Source: Anaerolineaceae bacterium
GTDB taxonomy: Bacteria > Chloroflexota > Anaerolineae > Promineifilales > Promineifilaceae
Assembly: GCA_002699125.1 (NCBI GenBank)
Contig: PABI01000088.1
Span: forward strand, 1 to 64,000
Direction of reading: 5' to 3'
Length of the DNA stretch: 64,000 nt
Position 1 is the stretch's first letter. The number at the start of each line of letters is the position of its first letter. Below, in pieces: positions 23,183 through 32,581 of the stretch. Position numbers and translations under genes: made by a program. Under the pieces are notes generated by a model, which was not told the origin of the DNA, did not search any database, and was given only the letters and a program-made list of their open reading frames with translations.

Positions 23183-24868
23183 ATGAACAATAAAAAATGG
23201 TACATCTTAACAGTTTTGTTTTTACTGGGCGCCCTGTTTTTGAGCGCTTGTGGTGGCACTGAACCTGCCGCTGAAGAAACGGCCGAAGAGCCAGCCACAA
23301 CAACAGAAGAAGAAACCATGGAAGAAGAAGAGCCCATGGAAGAAGAGGCACCAGCTGAAGAAGAAGCCATGGAAGAGGAAGCCGTAGAAGAAGCACCGGC
23401 TGAAGAAGAAGCCATGGAAGAGGAAGCTCCAGCTGAAGAAGAAGCGGCCCAAGAAGAGTTTGACGTTTCTATTACCGTTTGGGCAGATGATACGCGTGCC
23501 CCAATTCTGATTGACCTGGCTGAATCGTTCCAGGCCGAATATGGTGTGGGCTTAATCGTCGAGCAGGTTGCCGACATCAATGACCAGTTCCCCATTGCCG
23601 CCCCAGCGGGCGAAGGCCCCGACATCCTGATTCTGGCCCATGATCGCATCGGCGGTTTTTATGCCAGTGGTTTGTTAGCCCCCATCGATTTAGGCGACAA
23701 GGCCGATAACTTCCATCCGGTAGCCATTGATGCCTTCACCTATGAAGGTGAACTTGTTGGCATGCCCTACGCCGTTGAAAATCTTGGCTTTTTCTACAAC
23801 ACAGACATGATCGAGACACCGCCGACCACCTGGGAAGAGCTAATCGAAATGGGTGGTGCCCTGGTTGACAGCGGCGAAGCCACCTATGCGCTGGCCCTCT
23901 CTGGCACAACGTATGATATCTTCCCCCTGCAAACAGCTTTCGGTGGCTACGTCTTTGGCGTTGATGACGCTGGCTACAATCCAAATGACGTCGGTATCGA
24001 CAGCGAGGGAATGATTGCCGCTGGTGACTTTATTCAAGAAAACGTTGAAGCCGGCTACATCAGCAGCAGCACCGATTGGGATACAGCGCACCTACAGTTT
24101 GAAACAGGTGAGGTTCCCTTCCTCATGGCCGGTCCGTGGGCTTTGGATCGCTTGCGTGAATCTGGTGTGCCGTACGCCATCACCACCTTCCCGGCTGCGG
24201 AGCAGGTGGGCCAATCGTTCCTGGGTGTGCAGGGCTTTGCTGTAAATGCTCTGAGCGAAAATGTATTGCTGGCACAGACATTCCTGACCGAGTTTGTGGC
24301 CACCGAAGAAGTGATGCAGCAGTTGGCCAGCGCCGGTAACCGTCCTTCCGCTTTCGTTTCTGTAACCAGTGATGATCCAGACATTGCTGCATTGGGCGAA
24401 TCTGGTGTAGATGCCGTCCCCATGCCCGCTATCCCGGAAATGGGTTCGGTTTGGGGCAGCTGGGGTGATGCGTTCACCTTGATCATCAATGGTGAGCAAA
24501 CGGCCGAAGAAGCATTGACCAATGGTGCCGCGCAAATTCGTGACCTCATTGGTGGCTCGGCTGCCGGTATGGTAAACGTGCCTGGTTCCTGGCAGGTTGC
24601 TTCTGGTCTGTGCGAAGGCGACTGGGACCCGGCTTGCGAAGGTACAGCGCTAACCGACAACGGTGACGGCACCTTCTCGGCAACGTTCGATGTTCCGTCC
24701 GGTGAATATGAGGCCAAAGTGGCCCTCGACGGTGCCTGGACAGAGAACTACGGCGTTGATGGTGTGGCCGATGGCGACAACATCCTCTTCACCGTGGCTG
24801 AAGACGGCCCGGTGACCTTCACCTGGGATTCTGAATCCAAGATCTTAACCGTCGAAACAGGCGGATAA
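23183..24868 (+). CDS. maltodextrin-type ABC substrate-binding lipoprotein with C-terminal X25-like module
   Basis: A 561-residue secreted lipoprotein. The signal ends in lipobox LSAC with Cys23. Residues about 25-92 are an extreme Glu/Ala/Pro linker of EEEAPAEEEAMEEE-like repeats. Then comes a family 1 solute-binding fold (ITVWADDTRAPILIDLAESF, PNDVGIDSEGMIAAGDFI) like MalE/CycB. From about residue 467, GSWQVASGLCEGDWDPACEG and DNGDGTFSATFDVPSGEYEA match the X25 module of pullulanases, which binds alpha-glucans. A starch-binding module fused to a transport receptor is unusual. GAGGAGAG lies before ATG 23183. Permeases follow; no ATPase is present. Confidence 0.88.
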   Translation: MNNKKWYILTVLFLLGALFLSACGGTEPAAEETAEEPATTTEEETMEEEEPMEEEAPAEEEAMEEEAVEEAPAEEEAMEEEAPAEEEAAQEEFDVSITVWADDTRAPILIDLAESFQAEYGVGLIVEQVADINDQFPIAAPAGEGPDILILAHDRIGGFYASGLLAPIDLGDKADNFHPVAIDAFTYEGELVGMPYAVENLGFFYNTDMIETPPTTWEELIEMGGALVDSGEATYALALSGTTYDIFPLQTAFGGYVFGVDDAGYNPNDVGIDSEGMIAAGDFIQENVEAGYISSSTDWDTAHLQFETGEVPFLMAGPWALDRLRESGVPYAITTFPAAEQVGQSFLGVQGFAVNALSENVLLAQTFLTEFVATEEVMQQLASAGNRPSAFVSVTSDDPDIAALGESGVDAVPMPAIPEMGSVWGSWGDAFTLIINGEQTAEEALTNGAAQIRDLIGGSAAGMVNVPGSWQVASGLCEGDWDPACEGTALTDNGDGTFSATFDVPSGEYEAKVALDGAWTENYGVDGVADGDNILFTVAEDGPVTFTWDSESKILTVETGG

Positions 24869-24877
24869 TTTTCTGTG

Positions 24878-24920
24878 AGAATGAAGGGCAGAAACGGCCG
24901 TTTCTGCCCTTCATTCTTTT
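24878..24920 (+). terminator. 40-bp perfect palindrome, probable partial terminator
   Basis: 20 bases at 24878-24897 are exactly complementary to 24898-24917, giving a hairpin whose tip is ACGGCCGT, followed by TTT. It lies just after the binding-protein gene and before malF. Such a structure could raise binding-protein mRNA relative to the permeases. Confidence 0.85.
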
Positions 24921-25034
24921 GCTTTACGTTCACCCCCTGGATATTAATCATCCTGCTTCTGCATTTGCCATACACAGAGAGTTTTGTTTTGGAAGAGAAA
25001 ATTCTCTAAGTCTGAGGGATAGGAGGTTTGCCTT

Positions 25035-26627
25035 ATGGCAGTTCAAGCACTCAACACGCCCCAAAAAGGGAAGACCGGGCAAAGTGCAACGCTGTTTAAT
25101 GTTATCTTACGGTTAGTGCTGCTCTTAGCAATTGATGGTTTTGCCATTTGGTTCACCTTACGGGCTTTTGCCGAAGGGTTTGCCCCTCTTGGCATTGTTG
25201 TCATCCTCATTACGGCCGGCATCAACTACATTATCCTCGTGCGCGATATGTACCCGCTGCGCTGGATGTTACTTGGCCTCGTGATGATGGCCATGTTTGC
25301 CATTTGGCCCATTATCCTGACCGTATTTGTTGCCTTCACCAATTATGGGGACGGCCATCTACTCACCAAGCCGCAATCTATTGAACAAATAACCAAAGAA
25401 CGCTACTTGCCGGAAGGGGGAACCACTTATTCGTGGACAGGGTATATCAACGAAGCAGGCGAGTACGCGCTTTGGCTGCAAAACAGTGCTGGCGAAAGCT
25501 TTCTGGCTTTTCCCGGCACGCCCTTAATTCCGGCCAGCGAGGCGGAGGGAATAGGCGAGCTTGATGAAAATGGCATACCAACCGAGATTGCCGGCTATGA
25601 ACGTCTCAATGCGATCCAGGTCGCTTCGGACCGAACGATTTCCACCATTCGGTTTGGTTCTGAGGAAAGCGGGGTGCAGATTCGCTCGGCAAGAGAAGCC
25701 GCACAGCTACAGCCAAAGTATGTGTACGATGAAACCGAAGACGTCTTGATAGATCAGGAAACAGGGCTTGAGTACGCGCCTGTGGAGGGCCGTTGGACAG
25801 CAAGGAATGGCGCTGAACTCACCTCAGGTTATCGTGCCAATGTGGGTTTAGCTAACTTTACTCGTTTCCTCGAAAGCTCAGCCTTTCGCGGACCGTTAAC
25901 GCGTATTGTCATTTGGAACTTTGCCTTTGCCTTCCTCAGCGTTTTTTCCACGTTTGCCCTTGGGTTGGGGATCGCCTACATCTTTAATGATCGTACCTTG
26001 CCCGGCCGAAAAATTATTCAATCATTTCTGCTCATCCCCTACACCATCCCCAGCCTGATCACAATTCTTATCTGGCGCGGCATGTTCAACAACGAAGTCG
26101 GGGTGATCAATCGCACCTTAAGCCAGCTTTTTAACATTGCTCCAGAATGGACCGTTGATCCCACGCTGGCAAAACTGGCCATTTTGCTCGTGAATTTGTG
26201 GCTGGGATATCCTTATTTCTTTTTGATTTGCAGTGGTGCGCTACAGGCCATTCCATCAGATTTGTACGAAGCGGCCAAAGTTGATGGAGCCAATGCCTTC
26301 CAGAGCTTCTTTAAAATCACCCTGCCGTTGCTGCTGGTTGCTGTTGGCCCCTTACTTGTTGCTTCATTTACCTTTAACTTCAACAATTTCAATATTATCT
26401 TTCTCTTCATTGAGGGGGGGCCGCCTATTGCCGGCTCGCCGACAAGGGCCGGGCACACAGATATATTAATCAGCTATGTGTACAACCTTGCCTTTGCCGC
26501 CGGGCGTGGTAAGGAATATGGGCTAGGGGCGGCCATTACAATTATTATTTTCGTCATTGTGGCCATTATTACGCTGTTCCAATTCCGCTATACAAAGATG
26601 TGGGAGGAGGTTGGTGAAGGTGTCTAA
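25035..26627 (+). CDS. malF: maltose-type ABC permease MalF
   Basis: A 530-residue membrane protein. Like enterobacterial MalF it has a large extracytoplasmic insert (about residues 110-275) after the early helices, which contacts the binding protein. The later half carries the permease core RGPLTRIVIWNFAFAFLSVF and the EAA loop EAAKVDGANAFQSFFKITLP that docks on the ATPase. AGGAGG (25021-25026) is an ideal ribosome site for ATG 25035. It is co-transcribed with malG. The cognate ATPase is not in the window; many such systems share one MsmX/MalK encoded elsewhere. Confidence 0.9.
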   Translation: MAVQALNTPQKGKTGQSATLFNVILRLVLLLAIDGFAIWFTLRAFAEGFAPLGIVVILITAGINYIILVRDMYPLRWMLLGLVMMAMFAIWPIILTVFVAFTNYGDGHLLTKPQSIEQITKERYLPEGGTTYSWTGYINEAGEYALWLQNSAGESFLAFPGTPLIPASEAEGIGELDENGIPTEIAGYERLNAIQVASDRTISTIRFGSEESGVQIRSAREAAQLQPKYVYDETEDVLIDQETGLEYAPVEGRWTARNGAELTSGYRANVGLANFTRFLESSAFRGPLTRIVIWNFAFAFLSVFSTFALGLGIAYIFNDRTLPGRKIIQSFLLIPYTIPSLITILIWRGMFNNEVGVINRTLSQLFNIAPEWTVDPTLAKLAILLVNLWLGYPYFFLICSGALQAIPSDLYEAAKVDGANAFQSFFKITLPLLLVAVGPLLVASFTFNFNNFNIIFLFIEGGPPIAGSPTRAGHTDILISYVYNLAFAAGRGKEYGLGAAITIIIFVIVAIITLFQFRYTKMWEEVGEGV

Positions 26628-27489
26628 TTTAACATTTAAACAACGCAAGTATCTGTCTCATACGCTGCGCTGGGTGATCGCCCTTTTCTTAATTGCTTTT
26701 GCCATGTTTCCTGTATTGTGGATATTGTCTGCCTCCTTGAATCCATCAAACACGTTGGCATCGTCTAGCCTCATTCCCCAAAATATTGGCCTGGACAATT
26801 ATCGCTTACTGTTTAACACGCCGGAAACACCGTTTGGCATCTGGATTTGGAATTCAATCAAGATTTCATCGATCACGACGGTGCTATCCGTGTCTATTAC
26901 AACGCTGGCGGCTTATGCATTCTCGCGTTTCCGGTTTAGCGGACGGGTTACCATGCTCAAGGCGATTTTGTTGATTCAGGTATTTCCGGGATTATTGGCT
27001 ATGATCGCCATTTTTACGCTGATCACCCAATTTCAAGCGATCATTCCGGCAATTGGCTTGAATACGCACGCCGGCTTGATCCTCGTTTATTTAGGCGGCG
27101 CGATGGGTGTAAATATCTGGCTGATGAAGGGTTTCTTCGACACGATCCCGCGAGCCATTGATGAAAGTGCCAAGGTAGATGGGGCCACGCATTGGCAAAC
27201 GTTTACCCAGCTTTTGCTGCCGTTAATGCGGCCGATTTTGGTGGTGATCGCTATCTTGACGTTTATCGGCACCTACGGGGACTTCATCCTGGCCCGAATC
27301 CTGCTCAAAAGCACCGAACAGTATCCCTTGATGGTTGGTCTGTTCATCTTTACCAGCGGTCAATTTTCCCAGAAATGGGGTCCGTTTGCCGCCGGCGCTT
27401 TGTTGGGTGCCCTGCCAATCATGATCGTGTATCTCTTGTTGCAGGATCAAATTGTGGGTGGCCTGACGCAAGGAGCGGTGAAAGGGTAG
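26620..27489 (+). CDS. malG: maltose-type ABC permease MalG
   Basis: A 289-residue permease with six hydrophobic helices. The EAA loop reads DESAKVDGATHWQTFTQLLLPLM, and the C-terminus ends QGAVKG, typical of MalG. The frame opens at 26557 inside malF; GGAGGAGG at 26603-26610 points to GTG 26620 (or GTG 26614), giving an 8-14 base overlap with malF. It imports maltodextrins released by the downstream extracellular GH13 enzyme, as inferred from context. Confidence 0.9.
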   Translation: MSNLTFKQRKYLSHTLRWVIALFLIAFAMFPVLWILSASLNPSNTLASSSLIPQNIGLDNYRLLFNTPETPFGIWIWNSIKISSITTVLSVSITTLAAYAFSRFRFSGRVTMLKAILLIQVFPGLLAMIAIFTLITQFQAIIPAIGLNTHAGLILVYLGGAMGVNIWLMKGFFDTIPRAIDESAKVDGATHWQTFTQLLLPLMRPILVVIAILTFIGTYGDFILARILLKSTEQYPLMVGLFIFTSGQFSQKWGPFAAGALLGALPIMIVYLLLQDQIVGGLTQGAVKG

Positions 27490-27534
27490 CGAATAATTAA
27501 TTGTGAATTGTGATTAGTTAATTGTGAATGGGTG

Positions 27535-27575
27535 ACGGCCGTTTCCAAACAGATCTACCAACAGGAAACGGCCGT
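27535..27575. repeat. inverted pair of ACGGCCGTTTCC motifs
   Basis: ACGGCCGTTTCC (27535-27546) and GGAAACGGCCGT (27564-27575) form a 12-bp stem with a 17-base loop just upstream of the secreted GH13 gene. It is an example of the window-wide ACGGCCGT motif built into a hairpin. Confidence 0.75.
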
Positions 27576-27593
27576 TTCCATACTAAAGCCTCC

Positions 27594-29312
27594 ATGAAAA
27601 AACGCCTGCTTCTCTTTTTCTCCATCATCCTGCTGCTGGCTGCCTGCCAGGAAACTGAACGGCCGCGGCCAACGGCCGTACCCGATGCACCTGACAACAC
27701 GCCCGTAGAAACTGTTGGGGCAACGGCCGTACCCGACCCCACCAGCACCAACACCCCCAGCCACACCGCCACGCCCGATCCCTTTGAGACAGGCACCAAC
27801 GGCTTCCCCTGGTGGAACGACCTCGTCTTCTACGAAATCTTCGTGCGCAGCTTTTACGACAGCGATGGTGACGGCATCGGCGACCTCAACGGCGTGATTG
27901 AAAAGCTAGACTATTTGAACGACGGCGATCCCACCACCAGCGACGACCTCGGCGTTACCGGCATCTGGCTCATGCCCATCACCGTTTCCCCCAGCTACCA
28001 CGGCTACGACGTTGTTGATTACTTCCAGGTGGACCCCGAATACGGCACCAACGAAGACTTCCTGCGGCTGATGGAAGAAGCCCACGCCCGCGGCATTCGC
28101 GTCATTGTAGACCTGGTGATGAACCACACCTCAGTTGAGCACCCCTGGTTCATCGAATCGCAGGACCTGGACTCCGACATGCGCGATTGGTACATTTGGG
28201 CCGAGGAAAATCCCGGCTATCGCGGACCAGACGGGCAGGTGGTGTGGCACAGCAGCGCCAGCGGCACCTATTACGGCGTTTTCTGGAGCGGCATGCCCGA
28301 CCTCAACTATGAAAATCCCAACGTCACCTTTGCCATGTTCGAGGCCGCCAAATTTTGGCTGGAAGAGATGAACGTCGATGGTTTTCGCCTGGACGCCATC
28401 AAACACATGATTGAAGAAGGCGAAGCGCAGCAAAACACGCGCAGCACCCACGACTGGCTGCAAGAGTTCTACACCTTTTACAAAGCGGTAGAACCTGAGG
28501 CGCTCACCGTGGGCGAAGCATGGACCAGCACCCAGCAGGTGGTCGACTACACCAGCGACGAAGTAGACATCGCCTTCCAGTTCGACCTGGCGCTGGACGT
28601 TCTCAACAGTGCCGGTGCAGGGCTGGCACAAATCTTTGCCGACACGCAGCAAGAAGTGGTTGACGCTTTCCCACCCAACCAGTACGCCACCTTCATCACC
28701 AACCACGACCAAAACCGGGTAATGTCCCAACTGCGCGGCGATGAAGGTCAGGCCCGCGTGGCCGCCGCCCTGCTGCTCACAGGCCCCGGCGTCCCCTTCA
28801 TTTACTACGGCGAAGAAATTGGCATGACGGGCATCAAACCGGATGAAGATATTCGCCTGCCGATGCAGTGGGCCAGCAACAGCCTCACTGTCGGCTTCAC
28901 TGAAGGCACGCCCTGGCGACCGGCCGCCGCCGATTTTCCCGAGCGCAGCGTGGCCCGCCAGACCGATGACCCGGATTCGCTGCTGAGCCTGTACCGCGAC
29001 CTTATCCATTTGCGCAACGAGCACGAGGCGCTGCGCGTGGGTGACTGGGCGCTGGTGGAAGCCAATTCACCACGTCTGTACACCTTCCTGCGCCAGACCG
29101 AAAATGAGACGGTGTTGGTCATTATTAACGTGAACCGCAACCCGGTAACGGCCGAAAATTACAGCCTGGATTTGGAACTGGACGGAGCAGTTACGGCCGT
29201 TCCCCTCTACGGCCTTCAACCCACCACCAATCCAACCAACGGCAGCTACATTCCCTTCGACGAAATCCCGCCGCAGTCGGTGCATGTCATCCAGCTAATT
29301 CCTGAAGAATAG
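27594..29312 (+). CDS. secreted GH13 alpha-amylase-family lipoprotein
   Basis: A 572-residue lipoprotein (lipobox LAAC, Cys18) tethered outside the cytoplasmic membrane after a Thr/Pro-rich linker (about 20-62). The GH13 barrel shows region I DLVMNHTS, region II GFRLDAIKHM with nucleophile Asp267, region III VGEAW with acid/base Glu308, and region IV TNHDQNR with Asp372. SDGDGIGDLNG is a calcium-site/oligo-1,6-glucosidase-type signature. It probably cleaves starch or maltodextrin for the adjacent transporter. The frame is open upstream to 27528, but ATG 27594 gives the signal peptide. Exact bond specificity is not determinable. Confidence 0.93.
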   Translation: MKKRLLLFFSIILLLAACQETERPRPTAVPDAPDNTPVETVGATAVPDPTSTNTPSHTATPDPFETGTNGFPWWNDLVFYEIFVRSFYDSDGDGIGDLNGVIEKLDYLNDGDPTTSDDLGVTGIWLMPITVSPSYHGYDVVDYFQVDPEYGTNEDFLRLMEEAHARGIRVIVDLVMNHTSVEHPWFIESQDLDSDMRDWYIWAEENPGYRGPDGQVVWHSSASGTYYGVFWSGMPDLNYENPNVTFAMFEAAKFWLEEMNVDGFRLDAIKHMIEEGEAQQNTRSTHDWLQEFYTFYKAVEPEALTVGEAWTSTQQVVDYTSDEVDIAFQFDLALDVLNSAGAGLAQIFADTQQEVVDAFPPNQYATFITNHDQNRVMSQLRGDEGQARVAAALLLTGPGVPFIYYGEEIGMTGIKPDEDIRLPMQWASNSLTVGFTEGTPWRPAAADFPERSVARQTDDPDSLLSLYRDLIHLRNEHEALRVGDWALVEANSPRLYTFLRQTENETVLVIINVNRNPVTAENYSLDLELDGAVTAVPLYGLQPTTNPTNGSYIPFDEIPPQSVHVIQLIPEE

Positions 29313-29316
29313 CAAC

Positions 29317-32300
29317 ATGAGCACAAAAAAGCTTTTCATCCTCTTGATAATCGTTTTTTTGTCCGCCTGCCAACGCGCCGAACCAGCTCCAGAAAATAGG
29401 GCGGGGGGTGGAACGGCCGTTACCACCCCACCCACCACCCTCTTCAAAGACGTCAGCCGTACCGCCGGCATCATGCACACGCGCCAGGGCAACGATCGGG
29501 CCATCGGCCAGGCGTGGGGCGACTACGACCGGGACGGCTGGGTCGATTTTTACGTCACCGACACCAAAGGCCCCAACAGCCTGTTCCGCAACAACGGCGA
29601 CGGCACCTTTAGCCGCCCCGCCTTTGCCGAAACCGTGGCCCTCCCCGAGGGCTACAGCGGCGGCGCTTCTTTTGCCGACTATGACAACGACGGCTGGCTC
29701 GACCTCTACGTGGTGAACTGGGGCCAAAACGTCCTCTTCCACAACGATGCGGGCCAGGGCTTCACCGATGTCACCGCCCAGGCAGGCGTTGGCGGCGGCG
29801 AGGCCAACAGCCAGACCGCCTCCTGGGGCGACTACAATAACGACGGCTGGCTGGACCTGTACGTGGCCAACTGGGCCTGCTACCCGCGCTGCGGCCGTCC
29901 CAGCCAGGGAGACTCTGACCGCCTGTACCACAACAACGGTGACGGCACCTTCAGCGATGTGACCCGCCTACTGCAAGGCCACACCTATGGTGCCGGCTTT
30001 GTCGCCAGCTTCACCGACTACGACAACGACGGTGACCAGGATATTTATCTGGTCAACGATGAGTTCCTCTTCCCCATCGGCAACAAGCTGTGGCGCAACG
30101 ACGGACCCGGTTGTGAAGATCGCCTGGAAGGCGAGCTGGCCCACTGCTTCACCGAAGTGGGCGGCGTAGCCAAAGCCGATACCCAGGTGATGGGCATGGG
30201 GCTGGCCACGGCCGATTACGACAACGACGGCGATTTTGACTTTTACTTCTCCAATGCTGGGCCGATGACCCTGCTGCAAAACCGAGGCGATGGCACCTTT
30301 GGCGATGTGGCCGAACTGGCCGGTGTGGACGTGCCCGACGGCATCGCCTGGGCGGCCACCGCGCTGGATTACAACAACGACGGCTGGCAAGATTTGTACC
30401 TGGCCGTCATGACCACCGCCAATCACGAAGGCATCGCCGCCAATCCACTGTTCCACAACAATGGCGACGGCACCTTCAGCCGCGTCAGCTCCGGCAGCGG
30501 CGCCAGCGACGTAGGCCCCACAATGGGCATCGCCACGGCCGATTTTGACAACGACGGCTGGGTCGATTTGCTCCTGGGCAACAAAGACCACGGCTACAGC
30601 CTGCTGCGCAACCAGACCGGCGCACAAACCAGCAACCATTGGTTTTCGCTAGATTTGGCCGGCGCGGGTCCAGTCAACCGGGACGCGGTGGGCACGCGCG
30701 TCACCATCCGCACGGCCGATGGCCAGACCCAGATGCGCGAGGTGCAAAACGGCGGCAGCCTGGGCGCGGGCAATGAACTAACGCTGCACTTTGGCCTGGG
30801 CCCTTCGGCAAGCTCAGGACCCGTTTCCATCGACGAACTCACGATTCAGTGGCCGGACGGCCGTAGCCAACAATTCACCAACATCCCCGCCGACCGCAAA
30901 GTGAGCCTGTCCTACCCGCTGGACGCCGCCGCCGAAGCCGCCCAACAGGCAGCCCTCTTTCCCAACACTGTCGGCCAATCAGCGACTACTCTCAATTTGC
31001 CCATCACAACGCTGCTGATCATCGCCAACGGCGTGGCCTGGCTGGGATTGCTGCTGCTCGTCTTTTATTATCGTCACAGCCTGGGAGTTCGCTGGCAAAG
31101 CGTGCGCTGGCTGGGCGTGCTGGTGCTGGTTGTTTTTGGGGCAGCCTACCTGTTCAGTAACTTGCAGGCCGCCGAAAAAACGCCAGTAGCCAACCAATCA
31201 CCCCCCACGCTGGACCAACTGCTGGCCCAGGCCGGGGCCATTGTGCCATTGCAGCGGGCGGCCCCTTCTGAGGAAGAGGTGGCGTTGGGCCGGGCGCTGT
31301 TCTGGGACCCTCTCCTCAGCGGTAACAAAGACATTGCCTGTGTCACCTGCCATCATCCCGATGCCGCCACGGGCGACGATCTGTCGCTGCCGATTGGCAC
31401 CGGCGGCGAGGGATTGGCCCGCGCGCGCATTTTTGTGAACGGCCGTCAAATATTGGTCCCGCGCAATGCCACCCCCATCTTTAATTTGGGGCTGGATGGC
31501 ATGGACGTGCTCTTTTGGGATGGGCGCGTGTCGGGCACGGCCGTTTCCCTATTCGACAGCCCGGCCAACGACGACCTGCCGCTGGGCCTGACCAACGCCC
31601 TGGCGGCCCAGGCGATGTTCCCCGTCACCTCGCGCGACGAAATGCGCGGGCACGCGGGCGACGAAGACATTTTTGGCCAGCGCAACAGCCTGGCCACCAT
31701 CAAAGATTATCAATTTACCCGTATGTGGGAAGAATTGATGGCCGAAATTTTGGCGGTGCCCGGCTACCAGGAGATGTTCCGGGCCGCTTACCCCGACGTT
31801 CCTTTAGCAGAACTGGGTTTTGAACACGCCGCCAACGCCATGGCTGCTTACCAGGCCGACATTTTCACCTTTTTAGACAGCCCCTGGGACCGTTATTTGC
31901 AGGGAAATGAAACGGCCGTCTCCGCAGAAGTGTTAGCCGGTGCAGAACTGTTCTACGGCAAAGCCGGCTGCGCCCGCTGCCACAGCGGCGCACTCATGAG
32001 CGATTTGCAGTTCCACAATATTGGCGTGCCCCAGGTGGGGCCGGGCAAGGGCAATGAAGAACCATTTGATTACGGCCGTGCCCGCGAAACCGGCGACGAC
32101 AGCGATCTGTTTGCTTTCCGCACGCCGCCGCTGCGCAACGTGGCCATCACCGGCCCCTGGATGCACAACGGCGCGTACGCCACGCTGGAAGCGGCCGTTT
32201 GGCACCATCTCGATCCGGTCCAGGCTGTACAAAATTATGATTTCAGCCAGTTGACACCATTGATGTTAGAGGAAGATTCGGGGGATACGGCCGTGCACAC

Positions 32301-32475
32301 CGCTCCCCTCAACGCCCCGTCCTTCACCCGGCCCAGCCCTGACCTGACCACCGACGAGGTAGCTACCCTACTCACCTTTCTGGAATCGCTCACCTCGCCC
32401 TCAGCACTGGACCTGAGCCATACGATTCCCAAGTCAGTGCCCAGCGGTTTGCCGGTTGGCGGCTCCATTAACTAA
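29317..32475 (+). CDS. FG-GAP/UnbV (CRTAC) lipoprotein fused to di-haem cytochrome c peroxidase
   Basis: A single uninterrupted 1052-residue frame. Lipobox LSAC is near residue 18. Residues about 45-440 hold FG-GAP/VCBS calcium-binding repeats (GDYDRDGWVDFYV, ADYDNDGWLDLYV and others) forming a propeller, then an ASPIC/UnbV domain (about 445-535, AVGTRVTIRTADGQTQ, IQWPDG). Two TM helices span about 565-620. The rest is a MauG/CcpA-type peroxidase with haem sites C675-V-T-C678-H and C885-A-R-C888-H, plus GRALFWDPLLSGN. Peroxidases of this family reduce H2O2 or oxidise protein-bound substrates in the envelope. It lies 4 bases after the amylase gene, so it is co-transcribed with starch uptake; why is unclear. 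Confidence 0.88.
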   Translation: MSTKKLFILLIIVFLSACQRAEPAPENRAGGGTAVTTPPTTLFKDVSRTAGIMHTRQGNDRAIGQAWGDYDRDGWVDFYVTDTKGPNSLFRNNGDGTFSRPAFAETVALPEGYSGGASFADYDNDGWLDLYVVNWGQNVLFHNDAGQGFTDVTAQAGVGGGEANSQTASWGDYNNDGWLDLYVANWACYPRCGRPSQGDSDRLYHNNGDGTFSDVTRLLQGHTYGAGFVASFTDYDNDGDQDIYLVNDEFLFPIGNKLWRNDGPGCEDRLEGELAHCFTEVGGVAKADTQVMGMGLATADYDNDGDFDFYFSNAGPMTLLQNRGDGTFGDVAELAGVDVPDGIAWAATALDYNNDGWQDLYLAVMTTANHEGIAANPLFHNNGDGTFSRVSSGSGASDVGPTMGIATADFDNDGWVDLLLGNKDHGYSLLRNQTGAQTSNHWFSLDLAGAGPVNRDAVGTRVTIRTADGQTQMREVQNGGSLGAGNELTLHFGLGPSASSGPVSIDELTIQWPDGRSQQFTNIPADRKVSLSYPLDAAAEAAQQAALFPNTVGQSATTLNLPITTLLIIANGVAWLGLLLLVFYYRHSLGVRWQSVRWLGVLVLVVFGAAYLFSNLQAAEKTPVANQSPPTLDQLLAQAGAIVPLQRAAPSEEEVALGRALFWDPLLSGNKDIACVTCHHPDAATGDDLSLPIGTGGEGLARARIFVNGRQILVPRNATPIFNLGLDGMDVLFWDGRVSGTAVSLFDSPANDDLPLGLTNALAAQAMFPVTSRDEMRGHAGDEDIFGQRNSLATIKDYQFTRMWEELMAEILAVPGYQEMFRAAYPDVPLAELGFEHAANAMAAYQADIFTFLDSPWDRYLQGNETAVSAEVLAGAELFYGKAGCARCHSGALMSDLQFHNIGVPQVGPGKGNEEPFDYGRARETGDDSDLFAFRTPPLRNVAITGPWMHNGAYATLEAAVWHHLDPVQAVQNYDFSQLTPLMLEEDSGDTAVHTAPLNAPSFTRPSPDLTTDEVATLLTFLESLTSPSALDLSHTIPKSVPSGLPVGGSIN

Positions 32476-32511
32476 TGGCAATCTGGGTAAATTAATTAGA
32501 TTACTTGTGTC

Positions 32512-32531
32512 ATTCCCGCGAAGGCGGGAAT
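32512..32531. repeat. dRS3-like 20-bp palindromic repeat
   Basis: ATTCCCGCGAAGGCGGGAAT fits the ATTCCC-N8-GGGAAT pattern known as dRS3 in Neisseria and seen as dispersed repeats elsewhere. Only one copy was noticed here. Confidence 0.6.
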
Positions 32532-32581
32532 CCACACGCCCAACAAATCAAAGTTACACAAACAAAGAGGCGGAAGATTAA

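Noticed and set aside
23083-23649. 188-codon Ser/Ala-rich ORF on the minus strand
   Set aside because: It is the complement of the Glu-rich linker of the binding lipoprotein; the repetitive GAA/GCC codons keep the opposite frame open.
28131-29024. 297-codon minus-strand ORF within the amylase gene
   Set aside because: The plus-strand frame has all GH13 motifs; the antisense frame shows no family pattern or ribosome site.
29968-30639. 223-codon minus-strand ORF
   Set aside because: Antisense to the FG-GAP repeats; open only because of their regular GAC/AAC codons.
31000-31200. frameshift joining two separate genes in the UnbV-peroxidase ORF
   Set aside because: The frame is continuous through two sensible TM helices and no start codon with a ribosome site opens the peroxidase part; an assembly join still cannot be excluded from sequence alone.
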